The notes under the pieces: model-generated
Told to the model about the DNA's origin: nothing
The model's database searches: none
What the model saw: only the letters and a program-made list of their open reading frames with translations
Assembly (NCBI GenBank): GCA_029931535.1
Contig: JAQPZY010001664.1
Location: 5,548,501 to 5,612,500, forward strand
DNA length: 64,000 bases
From: Margaritifera margaritifera
Lineage: Eukaryota > Mollusca > Bivalvia > Unionida > Margaritiferidae
Direction of reading: 5' to 3'
Shown: positions 1 to 10,977 of the stretch, in pieces
Layout: every line of letters starts with the position of its first letter
How positions within the stretch are numbered: position 1 is the first letter of the stretch
Made by a program: the position numbers and the translations under genes

Positions 1-180
1 GTGTTTATGTTTTGGTTGAAATTTGTTAATTTGCTTATATTTCCTAAACCACTTGATGGATTTTCTTCATACTTAGAATGAATCATTATGAAGCTAAGAC
101 AAGTAATTCTACGACATGCTCGCTCACCCCTTTGACTTTGGTGTCAAGGTCACAGTCAGAGAAAATTTGCATTAATGTTT
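1..180. repeat. Dispersed repeat, family F copy 1
   Basis: This segment resembles stretches near 3745-3830 and 5425-5535. Shared landmarks are an ATTATGAAGCTAAGA core, a CATGCTYGCTCA core and a CCTTTGACYTTGG core. It contains a perfect TCAAGGTCA motif at 144-152. No coding potential was seen. The shared landmarks are read directly; the assignment to one repeat family is inference. Confidence 0.6.
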
Positions 181-224
181 TCTTAAAAGTTTTGGCATTG
201 GCTTATATTTCGTAAACCCCATAA

Positions 225-440
225 TAGAGTTTCTTCTTCAAATATATTATTCAATCAGAATACCTTAGTTATACATCCAATACCTCACAAACCTGTACAC
301 CCAGACTTGCATTAGGATCAAAAATGCTAAAAAGTTGTCTGCTTCTGAAGGTGGAAGTCAGATGAGAGTGGTTTCCCCTCAGAGAGAGGGATTAGCACTA
401 AATTGCATCCATTCATCAGTTACTACTTCCACTTCTGTTA
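225..440. repeat. Dispersed segment shared with 60405-60640
   Basis: Both loci contain GTCAGATGAGAG followed about 50 bp later by TTCATCAGTTACTACT, and both contain a TTCTTCTTCAAA block with an AATCA-type motif. The order of the two blocks differs between loci: here TTCTTCTTCAAA comes first, near 60.6 kb it comes last. The permuted order and the nearby DIRS relics at both loci hint that this is terminal or internal-repeat sequence of a DIRS-type element. That link is inference. Confidence 0.5.
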
Positions 441-442
441 GG

Positions 443-1530
443 AAGCACAATAAAAGACTTCGTTTAATGTCTAGTTGGTCCTAAATGCAAATGGTGGCAA
501 TCTGACATCCAATATGGCCACTATGGCAGCCATCATGAAAATCTTGTTATTGCTTCACCTTCTGAACAGAAAGTCACATCAACATGGGGTTTTCACCAGA
601 AGACTTTTACAATGTCTAGTTGGTCATAAATGAAAATACTTCTGCCCAGACATCCAATATGGCCACCACAGTGACAATCTCGAAAATCTTGTTATTGCTA
701 CTCCACCTGATTGGATGGTCATATCAATATGGGGTTTTCACTGAAGGATTTCTTATGATGTCTAGTTGGTCCTATATGAAAATAGTGCCGATATGACAGC
801 CAGTATGGCCACCACAGCAGCCATCTTGAAAATCTTGTTATTGCTACTACTCCTGAATGGAAAGTCATATCAGCATGGGATTTTCACTGGAAGACTTATT
901 ATGGTGTCTGGTTGGACTTAAATAAAAGTTGTGCCAATCTGATATCAAATATGGGTTCCACTACAGCCATATTGAAAATCTTGTCAGTACTCCTCCTAGA
1001 TGGAAAGTCATATCAACATTGGTTTACCAGAAGACTTCTTATGATGTCTGGCTGGTACTAAATCAAAATGGTGCCAATCAGATATCCAGTATGGCCACCA
1101 TGGCAGCTATCTTGAAAATCTTGTTATTGCTACTCCTCCTAAATGGAAGGTCACATTGACATAGGGTTTTAACTAGAAGACTAATTATGATATCTAGTTG
1201 TTCCTCAATGAAAATAGTGCCTATCTGACTTCAAGTATGGCTGCCACAATGAATATATTGAAAATCTTTTCTCTACTTCTCCTAAATGGATGGTCATATC
1301 AACATGGGGTTTTCACCAAAAGTCTTCTAATGGTGTCTAGTTTATTTTAAATGAAAATGGTGTCGATTTTACATCCAGTATGGTTGCCACATTGGCTAAT
1401 TTGAGAATCTTATTGCTCAAGAATATTGGAGATGGTTTCAACACTCGGCAGTTAAAAGACAAAATGGTCTTATCTTGAATTCCTTAAAATTCTTGTCAGA
1501 AAGTAGAACATCAGTCCATTCAAGGGACTT
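443..1530 (+). repeat. Family A tandem array 1 with tail (~146 bp units)
   Basis: About seven degenerate units are seen. The CTTGTTATTG-type anchor recurs at about 543, 688, 834, 980, 1120, 1266 and 1409, giving spacings of 145, 146, 146, 140, 146 and 143 bp. Each unit contains versions of AATATGGCCACCA, ATGGGGTTTTCAC and GATGTCTAGTTGG. The array ends in a non-repeated tail (about 1425-1530) that is also present after the second family A array and alone in a KDM1A intron. Short leucine-rich open frames here are by-products of the repeat. Confidence 0.9.
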
Positions 1531-1532
1531 TT

Positions 1533-2345
1533 GTTTGTCTTATCATTATAGTCCTCTTCACAGTAAATTTAACACGACACTTGACTGATTTCACCTGTGG
1601 ATGCATTTGTTCTACACTCTATCATTATGGGTGTCAATACAATAGGTAGATTTAATTGCTTGGGGTATAAACATCTAGACTGTCAACCACTCGACCTTTA
1701 TTTCTATTTAAGGGGAGCAGTTCAGGTCATACATGTCACATGTGCTCACTCAGTCAGTATGTATGGACAACCATCATTACCATTTATGAGCATTGAGAGA
1801 GTGAGAAAGTGTGTAATCAAGGATGTGGACTCCATCAGTCTTGCTGTCTCTGTTGACACTTAACTCTCTGTCACCACAGGCAGTTCAGATTTTCTCATCA
1901 GTACCAATATGGTATGGCTGCCCATCAGGACCAGTAGTGTGCAGTCAACACAGATGTACCTTGACAATGGCTATGGTCATCTTCCCCAGGATAGCCAGTA
2001 CTGGACTTGGGCCACCAGATGCCACGTGGCTACAAACGACACTGGCTCCGTCTCAACCTATGCCATCAATTGCCCCTCTCCCAAGCCATGCAAAACAGGG
2101 AACACTCCTTCCATTAGCTTTCTGTTGATGAGGAACCAGTTTTCATGGGCCTAAGACAATTAAACACAGTTTTTCACAGCTTCTCACCCCATCAGCAGAT
2201 AATGACATGTTTGTGCATCCTTTCTAACATCCATTGGGAGGAATTCAAAACTTTGAAATGGAATGGGAGTCACTGCCCTGGTGATCCATGGGTGTTTTGC
2301 AGAACTCCAGACCATGTAAAGTGCCCCTTCCCATTATCAATGGCT
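1533..2345. other. No recognisable gene; possible upstream part of DIRS relic
   Basis: Several overlapping short open frames occur (for example 1597-1863 and 1909-2154), but none has a recognisable domain. The stretch directly precedes the reverse-transcriptase relic on the same strand, so it may be decayed gag or linker sequence of that element. Nothing in the sequence proves this. Confidence 0.4.
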
Positions 2346-2349
2346 CCCT

Positions 2350-3662
2350 TCATTACAGATATCCCAAGGGGCCAGTACAAGTAGATATCCAGATCTTGTC
2401 CTTGACCTCAAAGCTAATGACAAGCTTTATCTGCTCATGGATCTAGACTACCTCACCCATTTCATTTGGACACCACATTCAGAATGGAGACACTGAGATT
2501 GGTTCTAAGCGTGGTTCAGGGGGGATGGTTTAGCACTCAGTCTAGACCTCTGAGATGTGCATCTTCACATACCAAATTCCCAGGTCTTCCCAAAGTTTAT
2601 AAGTTTAATGTACAGGGGGATGTTTGGTCTGTAGATTAATGTTCAGTCTGAAGATCAATCTTCCAAGGATTTACAAGAATTATGTACAGAGCTGTGTCAC
2701 ACTTTTTAACCACCTCCACTAGTGGGATGTCAAACTGCCTGGTCCACATTCTGCAAGTGCAACAGGTCAGTCATTTTTGTACCAAGACATGCAGTGGCTT
2801 GTGTCACTGCTGCTTTGCCTTGAATTCCTTGCCATCAAGGACAAATACCAGCTTATCCCATCCCAGTATTTCAGGCATTTCAGCATGGAGTTCAAAGCCC
2901 TCTTGAACTGAGTCTGCTGCACAGGAAATCATCTCATTGGTGTCTACCATTCACTCAGAGAATCAAATTTCAGCTGGGGAATTTCTTTGCCATTTGGGTC
3001 TCTTCAATATGTCTGTAGCTTCCATCATTTGGGCCTCTTGGTCATGTGACCTCATGAGATGATCCTTCTATCCCAGTGGTGATAATCTTAGCCCTGTAGA
3101 CCAGATGATCTTGTTTGAGGCTATATGAGGTCCTGTCTCTGTAGGTGGTAGGACCTTACTTGACTTACAGCAGGTATCCCACTACAGGAGCAACTGCTGT
3201 AATTGGGATCACTCAGATGTTGGCATGACAGGCTGGAGTGTGCACCTCCTGCCCTCCTGATGAGAATGGAGTGGGTCTGGTTCCTACAGGAGTGTTCACT
3301 TCACATTAATCTCCTGGAGATGAAGGCCATAGTGCATACCTTCAAGTCATGGCAGGAGATGCTGTCTGGAAATGGCATTCTCATTCTGTCTGACAAATCA
3401 AATATCTTTATTTACATCAGGCAAGGGGGAAACATGTCCCCAAACCTCTGCCTCCAGCTTTGGAACTTTTCTGAGGTGATGTCATCATTTACAAATCTGC
3501 ATCCATGTCCACCATATCCCAGGCAGGCAGTATGTTCTAGGGGACTCAATATCCCATTGGATTCAGCTTTTTCAAACCGAATGGTCTTTTCTTCCCTAGG
3601 TCCCCAGAACAAGTGGTGGACAGAATTGCTCCAGCAAGGCCCATCATTTAAAAAAGAATAAA
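2350..3662 (+). pseudogene. DIRS-type retroelement relic: reverse transcriptase and RNase H
   Basis: Broken coding sequence resembles the RT-RNase H polyprotein of DIRS-like (tyrosine-recombinase) retrotransposons. An RT block reading RMETLRLVLSVVQGG lies at 2481-2525, followed in shifted frames by a Leu-Asp-Leu-type block. RNase H follows: a GMTGW block near 3220, then HINLLEMKAI at 3302-3331 and a Gly-Gly-containing SDKS...QGG block near 3390-3430 in one 152-residue open frame. Stops and frameshifts interrupt the RT part. The sequence stops at about 3660, before the VDLF region and recombinase of complete elements, so it is 3' truncated. A related relic on the opposite strand lies at 62000-64000. 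The DIRS family call rests on remembered motif order. Confidence 0.75.
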
Positions 3663-3699
3663 AAATACATCTGGCAGTGAGAGTTTCTCACTCGTTGGT

Positions 3700-3840
3700 G
3701 CAAGCAAAAACACATTCACTGAAAAGCCTCTGTATCACAGATAACTCCCATTATGTGATATGCTTGCTTGCCCCTTTGACCTTGGGGACAATGTTACAGT
3801 CGTAGAAATTTGTGTTAAAGGTTTGGTTTAAACAATACCA
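3700..3840. repeat. Dispersed repeat, family F copy 2
   Basis: This stretch shares CATTATGTGATATGCTTGCT-like and CCCCTTTGACCTTGGGG-like blocks with 90-150, followed by an AAATTTGTGTTAA block in the same order. It lies immediately beyond the truncated end of the DIRS relic. Confidence 0.5.
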
Positions 3841-3982
3841 ATACATAATTTTAATCTAAAGTTTATGGTACATATAAAATAATCTATGGCATAATGGGGG
3901 CAAATCTCATCACAGCACACTGCACCAGCCATGTTCTGAAGTTGCCTACATGAATACCTTAGGAAGAAAGACTTGGGGGAGT

Positions 3983-4910
3983 TTATAGGGTTGGGAAGAC
4001 CCTCCAATACTGGTATGTGGAGCCAAAAGTGGCTGATATGAGGTATGTTAGGACACTGGTAACTGAAACCAGAGATGTCTGATTCTGAGGATTTTTATGA
4101 TAAAAATAGTAGCTGATACTCCATACAGGTGCAATAGGAAGTGTGTTTGAAGTATATGGGTATAATAATTGAATACATTTAAGTACTGACACAAATTGAG
4201 GGGCAGAAAGTTGTGAATGCATGAAACTTGTTGATGGCCCAAAACAAAGTGAAGGGAGCACTGTAACTATGGAATGGTGTGCCGGTAGCAAAGGCCCCAC
4301 TAGTCAAATATCGGTCATTCTCTTTCACCACAATCTAATTTCCCCCTGGCTGATCATTTTTGTTTTTGAGCAAGAATCCATTCCAGGGATCAGAAAAAGG
4401 GCAATATTAATGTGCTTATCACTGAGTATGTCTTTGCACACATTGCTGTGTATTGTGTCCACCAGCAGGAGTTTGTTTATGGGCACTGCATGTTGCAGTG
4501 TTTGAGAGAGACTCATGTCTGCTGGCATCCCAGCACCTAGCATGGACTGATTAAAGGCTGAAATCACTATTCAGCTGAAATATATCTTCAGCAGCCTGAC
4601 TCGATGAAGCTTGGCAAGATGTAGATTCTCTTGGGGACATGGTACTCACTGCCATAGAGTGTGTCAAAGCGGCAACAGACCCTTGTAATTTGCCAACTGT
4701 TGCTTGATAGCTGGAATGTCCGCCATGTTTAGATCACATGCTGCATCAGCTTTTTCCAGGTCATGTGATGATGATGCTCTAGCCATGGATGAATCTCCTG
4801 TCTGTTGCACATTATATTTGTACAGTTGAAGAAGATGCTTTTTTCCAATAGATACTCTAATGTTCCTTTCAGCTAATTTGTGACCAACTTGGATGTAGTC
4901 CATTTTTCAG
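3983..4910 (-). pseudogene. Possible gag-like retroelement relic
   Basis: On the minus strand, open frames 4903-4664, 4567-4325 and 4300-3983 follow each other in one direction, with frame breaks between them. The middle one has a NIALFLIPGMD block and a GEIRLWW block. These resemble, from memory, the N-terminal part of a gag-like protein found with DIRS-type elements of molluscs and cnidarians, including an Ile-Pro-Gly motif and a later Tyr-Gln-rich block. No zinc knuckle was found. The orientation is opposite to the adjacent RT relic, implying rearrangement or two insertions. It could instead be unrelated noncoding sequence. Confidence 0.35.
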
Positions 4911-5420
4911 GAATGTCAGCCCATGTTAAAGTTGCAGCAGTGTTTAAATCTTGGATGTGTTCTCTGCTTGTCAGATGATTGACAGTTCTTCATGATATAT
5001 GAGAGGCCATTGTCATCCAAATAATCGTATGATCCCAAAATGGGGAAATAAACATGTATTGTCAAGCAGAGGAAGAAGAGATAATTGTTTCAAAATAACA
5101 TTAAGTTAAATACAGCGTCCACATCGAAAAACACATCTCTACAGGCATACCAAGTTGGCTGTATGAATATAAACAATACTGACATAGTGATAATATTTGA
5201 TAAGTGCATCTAGCTAGTCATCAGATTGGCTCCATAGGACAACATTTCTAAAATTAGTTACAAGCTTATTAACATGGACTGGCTGGCAATGACATCATGT
5301 CTGGGGAGAGATTAAGAGTAAACAGAGGAGCCCATCAAGGGGCCAGATTATGATGCATTGTATACTGTTTAAACTACATTCAATCAAATAAATTATGATT
5401 AAAGCTCTTTCATTTTCTTA
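4911..5420. other. No feature seen
   Basis: AT-rich sequence without recognisable coding, RNA or repeat structure. Confidence 0.5.
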
Positions 5421-5424
5421 TGTT

Positions 5425-5535
5425 TCCTAAATCCCTTGATGTATTTTGTTCATACTTCAATTACTCATTATGAAGCTAAGATGATTCATTGTGCAACATG
5501 CTTGCTCAGCCTTTTGACTTTGACTCATTTTAGAA
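5425..5535. repeat. Dispersed repeat, family F copy 3
   Basis: It matches 45-150 over TTTCCTAAATCCCTTGATG-like, ATTATGAAGCTAAGA and CATGCTTGCTCA blocks in the same order and orientation. Confidence 0.65.
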
Positions 5536-5539
5536 AATT

Positions 5540-6860
5540 CGTCATTTGTGGACCTTGGCATACAGGCCTTGGTCTTCTGGTTCCATCCTTGAGACTGATA
5601 GTACCAGTGATTTCTCCAGGATTTTCACACAGAGGTGGAATTCCCGCTCATGCATTTTAGTAAGGGGGGAGTTTGTAAGTGGAGCTGTTTTTATATAAGA
5701 ACAGAATGCATGAATCAACCCCCATACACAATGTTTCAACAAATGTGTGTATTAAATAACTTTAAGTTGCTTATTATTGGCACAACATCAGTGATTGTGT
5801 TATGACCATGGCACTATGTTGTATGCATTAGAACTGCATATTAGCAGGAACAATACGCCCAAATACCAAAAACTAGATATCTACCATTGTACAACCATGC
5901 AATGTGCAGTTGATAAAATGCTTTCAGTAACTAGATAATTAATGAAAATGTCTCATTGCTCAACTGCAAAAGGTCATTTAGTAAGTGCTTGATTTTGGCA
6001 TTTGATTTAAAAAGCAAGCACATACAAAATCAGTATGAGCTAATATATGAAAGTTACAGGTTTTGTTAAACTCCAAGCAAACTGTCTGTGTGCAATTTTC
6101 ACACACTAACTCATTTGTGAGGGGAGTCATTAAATTTAGCAGGGATTCACGAAATCATGCATATTGTAGAAAAAAGACTTTTATTATATACTTAAGTCTG
6201 AAATATATAGAAAATTATTGGTGAAATAATGTTCATATTATTTAATTCCTATATTTTTACATGTGAAATATATATCTTTATATGTTCACATGTGTAAATA
6301 CAAGATTTCCCATCATGCCATGCGACACTTGATTGTGTGTGTATACCGAAGTTATACCTGCAGCAAGAAAAATGTGCACTTTGTGAGCTAAATCAAATAA
6401 ATGGAAATTGCATTACCTTTCAGAAATGGAAATTATTTTTTGCTGAAGAAATTTGACTCCATGTCATTCATGTCCCTATGAAGTTATTTCCCCTTACTAT
6501 CTTGACAACAATGATAAACCAGCTGTGATGCATTGCTGAATTGGACTTGCTTGGTGGTTAGATAGAGTAAAATAATGTACAAAATGTCAAAAATGGAATT
6601 TACTGAAGAGATTAGGTAATTCTGATCATACAGCTCTCTTAAGTCTCATATTTATATGATCGTCAAATGAAAGTGAGGTGAATTTAAGAAAAGGGGGATG
6701 GGGGTCGTGTACTGAAGAGTGAGTTTAATCTTCTAAACTTCGATTCAGGAGCTAGTTTGGTATATAATAAAAAGCAGATTGTCTTTTCCTGCATAAATAC
6801 TGAATATATTTCATCTTTACCACTCATTAAAATATCACATTTGAGCTCTACTGGTTATAG
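5540..6860. other. No gene seen
   Basis: AT-rich sequence with short chance open frames only. No splice-bounded conserved exon, RNA gene or clear repeat was recognised. Confidence 0.5.
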
Positions 6861-6867
6861 ACCAAAA

Positions 6868-8300
6868 GAGCTTATGGGATGGTCTGTTGTTCATCGTCCA
6901 TTTGTCTCTTGTCCGTTCATCCGTTAGCACAAGTTTGTTATTGCTACTCCTTCTAAACTACTTGAAGGATTGCCATGAAACTTTACACATGCATTCATTC
7001 CATTGTCTGGTTGGTTATAGAAGAAAATGGTGCTGCTCGCACATCCAATATGGCCAATATGGTCCTAAGTGAAAATGGTGGCGATCTGACATCCAGTATG
7101 AAAATCTAATCACTACTCCTCCTACATGGATGGTCATATCAACATGGGGTTGTCACTTAAAGACTTCTTATGATGCCTAGTTGGTCCTAAATGAGATTAT
7201 GCCAATCTGACATCCAATACTGCCACCATGGCAGCCATCTTGAAAATTTTGTTATTACTACTTCAGTCTCCTAAATGGGTGGTCATATCAACATGGAGTT
7301 TTCACTAAAAGACTTATTATGATGTCTTGTTGGACCTAAATGAAAATGGTGTCGATCTGACAGCTAATATGGCCACCATGGCAGCCATCTTGAAAAGTTT
7401 GTTATCACTACTTCTCCTGAATGGATGATTGTATCAACATAGGGTTTTCACTAAAAAAAAATGGTGCCGATCTGACATACAACATGGCCACCACAGCAGC
7501 CATCTTAAAAATCTGATCACAACTCTACCTGAACAGAAAGTCATATTGACATGGGGTTTTCACTGGAAGAATTCTTATAATGTCCAGTTGGTCTTAAATG
7601 AAAATGGTGCTGATCTGACATCCAAAATGACCAGCACACAGTGGCCATCTTGAAAATCTTGTTATTGCTACTCCTCCTGAATGGATGGTTGCATGAACAT
7701 GAGGTTTTCACTAAAAGACTTCTTATGATGTCTAGTTGGTCTTAAATGAAAATCGTGCTAATCTGACATCCAAAATGGCCACCACAGAGTGGCCATCTTG
7801 AAAATCTTGTTATTGCTACTCCTCCTGAATGGATGGTTGCATGAACATGAGGTTTTCACTAAAAGACTTCTTATGATGTCTAGTTGGTCTTACATGAAAA
7901 AGGTGCTAATCTGACATCCAATATGGCCACCACAGCAGCATCTTGAAAATCTTGTTATTGCTACTTATGTAAAGTTGGTTCTGCATGAAAATGGAGCCAG
8001 TCGGACATCCAATATGACTGCCACAACGACTGTCCTAAATATCTTGTTGTCATTACTCCTGAATGGATCATCATTATAACATGTGGTTTTCACCAAACAC
8101 TTCTTAATGATGTCTGCTTTGTCCGAAATGAAAATGTGCCAAGCTGACATCCAATATGTGCACCACAGCAGCTAATTTGAAAATTATGTTATCGCTGAAG
8201 AATACAAGATGGTTTCAACACTTGACAGTTAAAAGGAAGAAATGGTCTTATCTTGAATTCCCAGTAGAGCGCCAGTCCCTTCAAGGGAGTCTTGTTTGTA
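6868..8300 (+). repeat. Family A tandem array 2 with head and tail
   Basis: Same family as 443-1530. A head at about 6868-6935 carries repeated GTCC/CATC pieces (GTCCATTTGTCTCTTGTCCG). Unit anchors lie near 7106, 7248, 7398, 7513, 7658, 7806, 7951, 8043 and 8186. Intact spacings are 142-150 bp; the shorter ones (115, 92) reflect internal deletions. The tail at about 8195-8300 shares GATGGTTTCAACAC, AATGGTCTTATCTTGAATTC and a CAGTCCCTTCAAGGG block with 1430-1530. Head, core units and a shared tail indicate a discrete mobile unit rather than a local satellite. Confidence 0.9.
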
Positions 8301-9240
8301 CCACATGATGAAATATATCTTATTTATGCAGGAAAGAAAATGTCCTCTATCTATTTTTCCCTCATGAATAATACCTTTCCGATTTGTGCAGTTCTTATGG
8401 GAGAGGGATAAAAGTAATGAAAGTAATAAATGTTCCTGCAGAGGAAATTTCAAGTGCAAAGTCTCAAAGTAAAAATTCCAAGTCAAATCAGCCATAATTC
8501 TATCAAAAATGACTGGAAAAGGCTGAAAATAATACCCAACCAAGCTATGAATCATATATTACTGTATCAAATTTGGTTGAAGTTTGTTCTTTCACAAGTA
8601 CTTGAGCTAAAGCAAATTGGACATAGATATACTGAAAATGTAATACAACATGCCATAGCAAACAACAAATGTGATTACAGCATACATAGAATTCTCTCAA
8701 GGATGTTAAGGATGAGTGATGGTATATCAGATATGAAGACAACATTATATTGTTTTGCTGTTGAATTTTTGAAAATCAGTATACAGTCAACTTGCAAGAC
8801 AACAACATTCATTACAGGGGAATATTAGTGTTCTAACAGACAGTGGATATGAACAAACACACTGAATTGTATATTTTATCCTTATAACAAGGTTCAGTTT
8901 CCAACTCAGAGCATTTTTTCAGTAATAAACAGGCATATTTCTTTTATATACTGTTCTTTACAATGACATTGTCATTTTCTAGTATGTTATTTTTACCAAG
9001 AGTTTGTAAGAGCATACTTTGTTAACATTTTATTTCTGTTAAGTTAGGTTTTAAATGCAGGAAATATGTATATGATTTTAACAATGTACAATAATATTGG
9101 ATACAAAGTAAGACTGGTATTTCTGACCCATTCTTCTCATTTATACATGCTGCATTGACAACAGTATGACATGGACATTAACTTCTCAGGCATGGTCGTT
9201 ACAAACACAGATTTGTTACTACAACAAGATGGCTGGAAAT
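8301..9240. other. No recognised gene; one 132-codon open frame
   Basis: An open frame runs from 8430 to 8828 on the + strand. It has no domain, signal peptide or family resemblance that I recognise, and its composition (rich in Ile, Lys, Ser, Asn) is what AT-rich noncoding DNA yields. It has no obvious splice context linking it to KDM1A. It is left as a probable chance frame. Confidence 0.3.
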
Positions 9241-9652
9241 GCACTTGGTTGTTGTAAAGAGAGTTGACTATATCTTATGCATACCCCCTGCAGGCTTGTG
9301 AATGTAGCACTTGGTTGTTGTAAAGAGAGTTGACTATATCTTATGCATACCCCCTGCAGGTTTGTGAATGTTGCACTTGGTTGTTGTAAAGAGAGTTGAC
9401 TGTATCATATGCATATCCCCTGCAGGTTTGTGAATGTAGCACTTGGTTGTTGTAAAGAGAGTTTACTATATCTTATGCATACCCCCTGCAGGCTTGTGAA
9501 TGTAACACTTGGTTGTTGTAAAGAGAGTTGACTATATCTTATGCATACCCCCTGCAGGGTTGTGAATGTAGCACTTGTGAATGTAACACTTGGTTGTTAT
9601 AAAGAGAGGTGACTATATCTTATGCATACCCCCTGCAGGCTTGTCAATGTCC
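9241..9652 (+). repeat. 66-bp minisatellite, six full units
   Basis: The GCACTTGGTTGTTGTAAAGA unit start (written ACACTT in two units) recurs at 9241, 9307, 9373, 9439, 9505 and, after a 15-bp partial duplication at 9571, at 9586. The spacing is exactly 66 bp five times. Every unit ends with a CCCCTGCAGG block and TTGTGAATGT. Units differ by only a few substitutions, so expansion is recent. It is not a CRISPR: there are no unique spacers. It lies about 560 bp upstream of the first visible KDM1A exon. Confidence 0.95.
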
Positions 9653-9691
9653 AATAGGTCCGATGTGCCCTTCTGCATGTCTTTAAGAGGC

Positions 9692-9895
9692 GACTAATGG
9701 AGGCAGGAGCTGCTGGCTCAGTGGTTAGCATGCTGGACTTGCAACTAAAATGGTGTGGGTTTGAATCCTACTACACATGTATTAGATTATCCTGGGTCAG
9801 TTATCATGGTGTGTTATTGGGCAATGCACTTTACTCGAATTGCATTGACACTGAATAACCTACTTGTTGTGTCATAAAGCACCAAATCAAACCAT
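9692..9895 (+). repeat. tRNA-derived SINE
   Basis: A tRNA-like head has an A box in GGCTCAGTGGTTAGCATGC and a B box in GTGGGTTTGAATCC. It is followed by a body containing TGGGCAATGCACTTTACTC and TAACCTAC. The body is shared with the SINE at 43623-43812. The spacing between the boxes matches a Pol III internal promoter. It is not a functional tRNA because the head has no proper acceptor stem. Confidence 0.85.
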
Positions 9896-10215
9896 CTTAT
9901 ACATAAGTTGATGTATTCAGCTGACAGTTTGGTATGTGGTATTACTGTATGCCTAAAGTCTGCACTTTGGTGTGCTTGGATTTCCTGTCCCTCTTGCATC
10001 GTATCACTAGTCAGAGTTAAGACAAAGCATTTTGTGCAATCCATGTTAAATACAAGTAGAATGGCTTTGTTTCAAAACTGATTTCAATAAGTTAGAAATT
10101 CTTGTAGCCACATATTGTAGCTAATGATGATTTGTGTAAGCTAATGAACATAAGGTGGCATTCCATCAGAGAGTGATTCATATGTAAAATTGACAAATTT
10201 ATATGTTTTCCACAG

Positions 10216-10306
10216 GTTACAAGAGAAACATGTAAAGGAGAAACAGTGTGAACATCAGAAAAATTTAATAGATCTGCAGGAAAAGCTGAAGAAGAACCAA
10301 AATAAT
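10216..10306 (+). CDS. KDM1A: KDM1A exon: tower helix A, first part
   Basis: Encodes the start of the LSD1 tower, beginning LQEKHVKEKQCEH after one base completing a split codon. Vertebrate LSD1 has LQEKHVKDEQIEH at the same place. The tower is a long antiparallel coiled coil protruding from the oxidase domain; it binds the CoREST linker and is needed for demethylation of nucleosomes. The exon is bounded by a CCACAG acceptor and a GTAAGC donor. The heptad-like pattern of Leu and charged residues continues to the final Asn-Asn. It is the first KDM1A exon visible; the exon ending just before it should encode the conserved GQALEVVI-like segment and was not seen upstream within the window. Confidence 0.95.
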
Positions 10307-10745
10307 GTAAGCATAGGCATGTAATGACATCATGTATAGAAATTACAAGAAGGGTGTTTACACATGAATAAAAAATCAGACTAAAGTTGGATTTTCTGTG
10401 AGCTTAGCATTGTTACATATGTAGCCTTTTATTATGCAAGATAAAATGAAAACATCTGAAACTGATATTAATGTTTTTTACATGAAGATGGAAGCAAGTT
10501 TCCTGATTCAGTTTTATACACCCGCCAAAAGATGGAGTGTGTTATGTTACAATGTTGTCCATCCATCCTTTAGTCTGTTACCAATTTCGTTTCCATACAG
10601 TTACCATCTACAGTTACCAATCTATGTGGATGACTTGCACTTGGGGTAAGGAAGAACCCTATAATAATAGCTTGGGTATGTTATCAGTAACCCTGAAAAC
10701 ACAGACATACTGCTATTCTGGAGACTTTTTTTCTGTTATCAACAG
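10307..10745 (+). other. KDM1A intron with solo head of a family D element
   Basis: This short intron contains, at about 10510-10650, the head of the family D tandem element. It shares a GAGTGTGTTATGTTACAATG-like block, GTTACCATCTACAGTTACCA-like sequence and CTTGCACTTGGGGTAAGGAA with the element heads at about 46690 and 51310. No core repeat array or tail follows, so it is a truncated or solo copy. Confidence 0.75.
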
Positions 10746-10880
10746 TTGCTGAGTTTAAAAGACAGAATTGAAGAGCTAAACAGGCAGTGGAAGGAGGCTT
10801 CAGAAGTCAAACCACCACGTGACATCACAGCTGAATTTCTTGTGAAGAGCAAAGAAAGGGACCTCAGAGCTGCATGTAAA
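10746..10880 (+). CDS. KDM1A: KDM1A exon: tower turn and helix B start
   Basis: Forty-five whole codons (phase 0 at both ends) encode the rest of tower helix A, the turn and the beginning of helix B. The block [20 protein letters not shown] is identical to the vertebrate protein, marking the tip-proximal segment and the return helix. The acceptor is ATCAACAG and the donor GTAAGT. Because the exon is symmetric it could in principle be skipped in frame, but this would remove the tower tip, so I regard it as constitutive. It is followed by an intron of 7,996 bp filled with a LINE, a Tigger element and two inverted repeat arms. Confidence 0.97.
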
Positions 10881-10977
10881 GTAAGTATCTAACTTAGCAC
10901 TTAATGGACTCATTTAAATTCTCTGATTGTACTGTGGTTTGTAAGATGACACAGATGCTTCCTCAAAGTGAAAACTT

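Noticed and set aside
929..1159. Leucine-rich open frame resembling a signal peptide or membrane segment
   Set aside because: It lies wholly in the family A tandem array; the poly-Leu stretch comes from the repeated TTGTTATTGCTACTCCTC sequence.
8430..8828. 132-codon + strand open frame
   Set aside because: No recognisable domain, AT-driven composition and no splice or neighbour context. Not called as a gene.
9241..9652. Regular direct repeats that could be read as a CRISPR array
   Set aside because: The whole 66-bp unit repeats with no unique spacers, and the context is a eukaryotic intron.
9692..9790. tRNA gene
   Set aside because: A and B boxes exist but no cloverleaf acceptor stem; the same body recurs at 43623, so it is a SINE.
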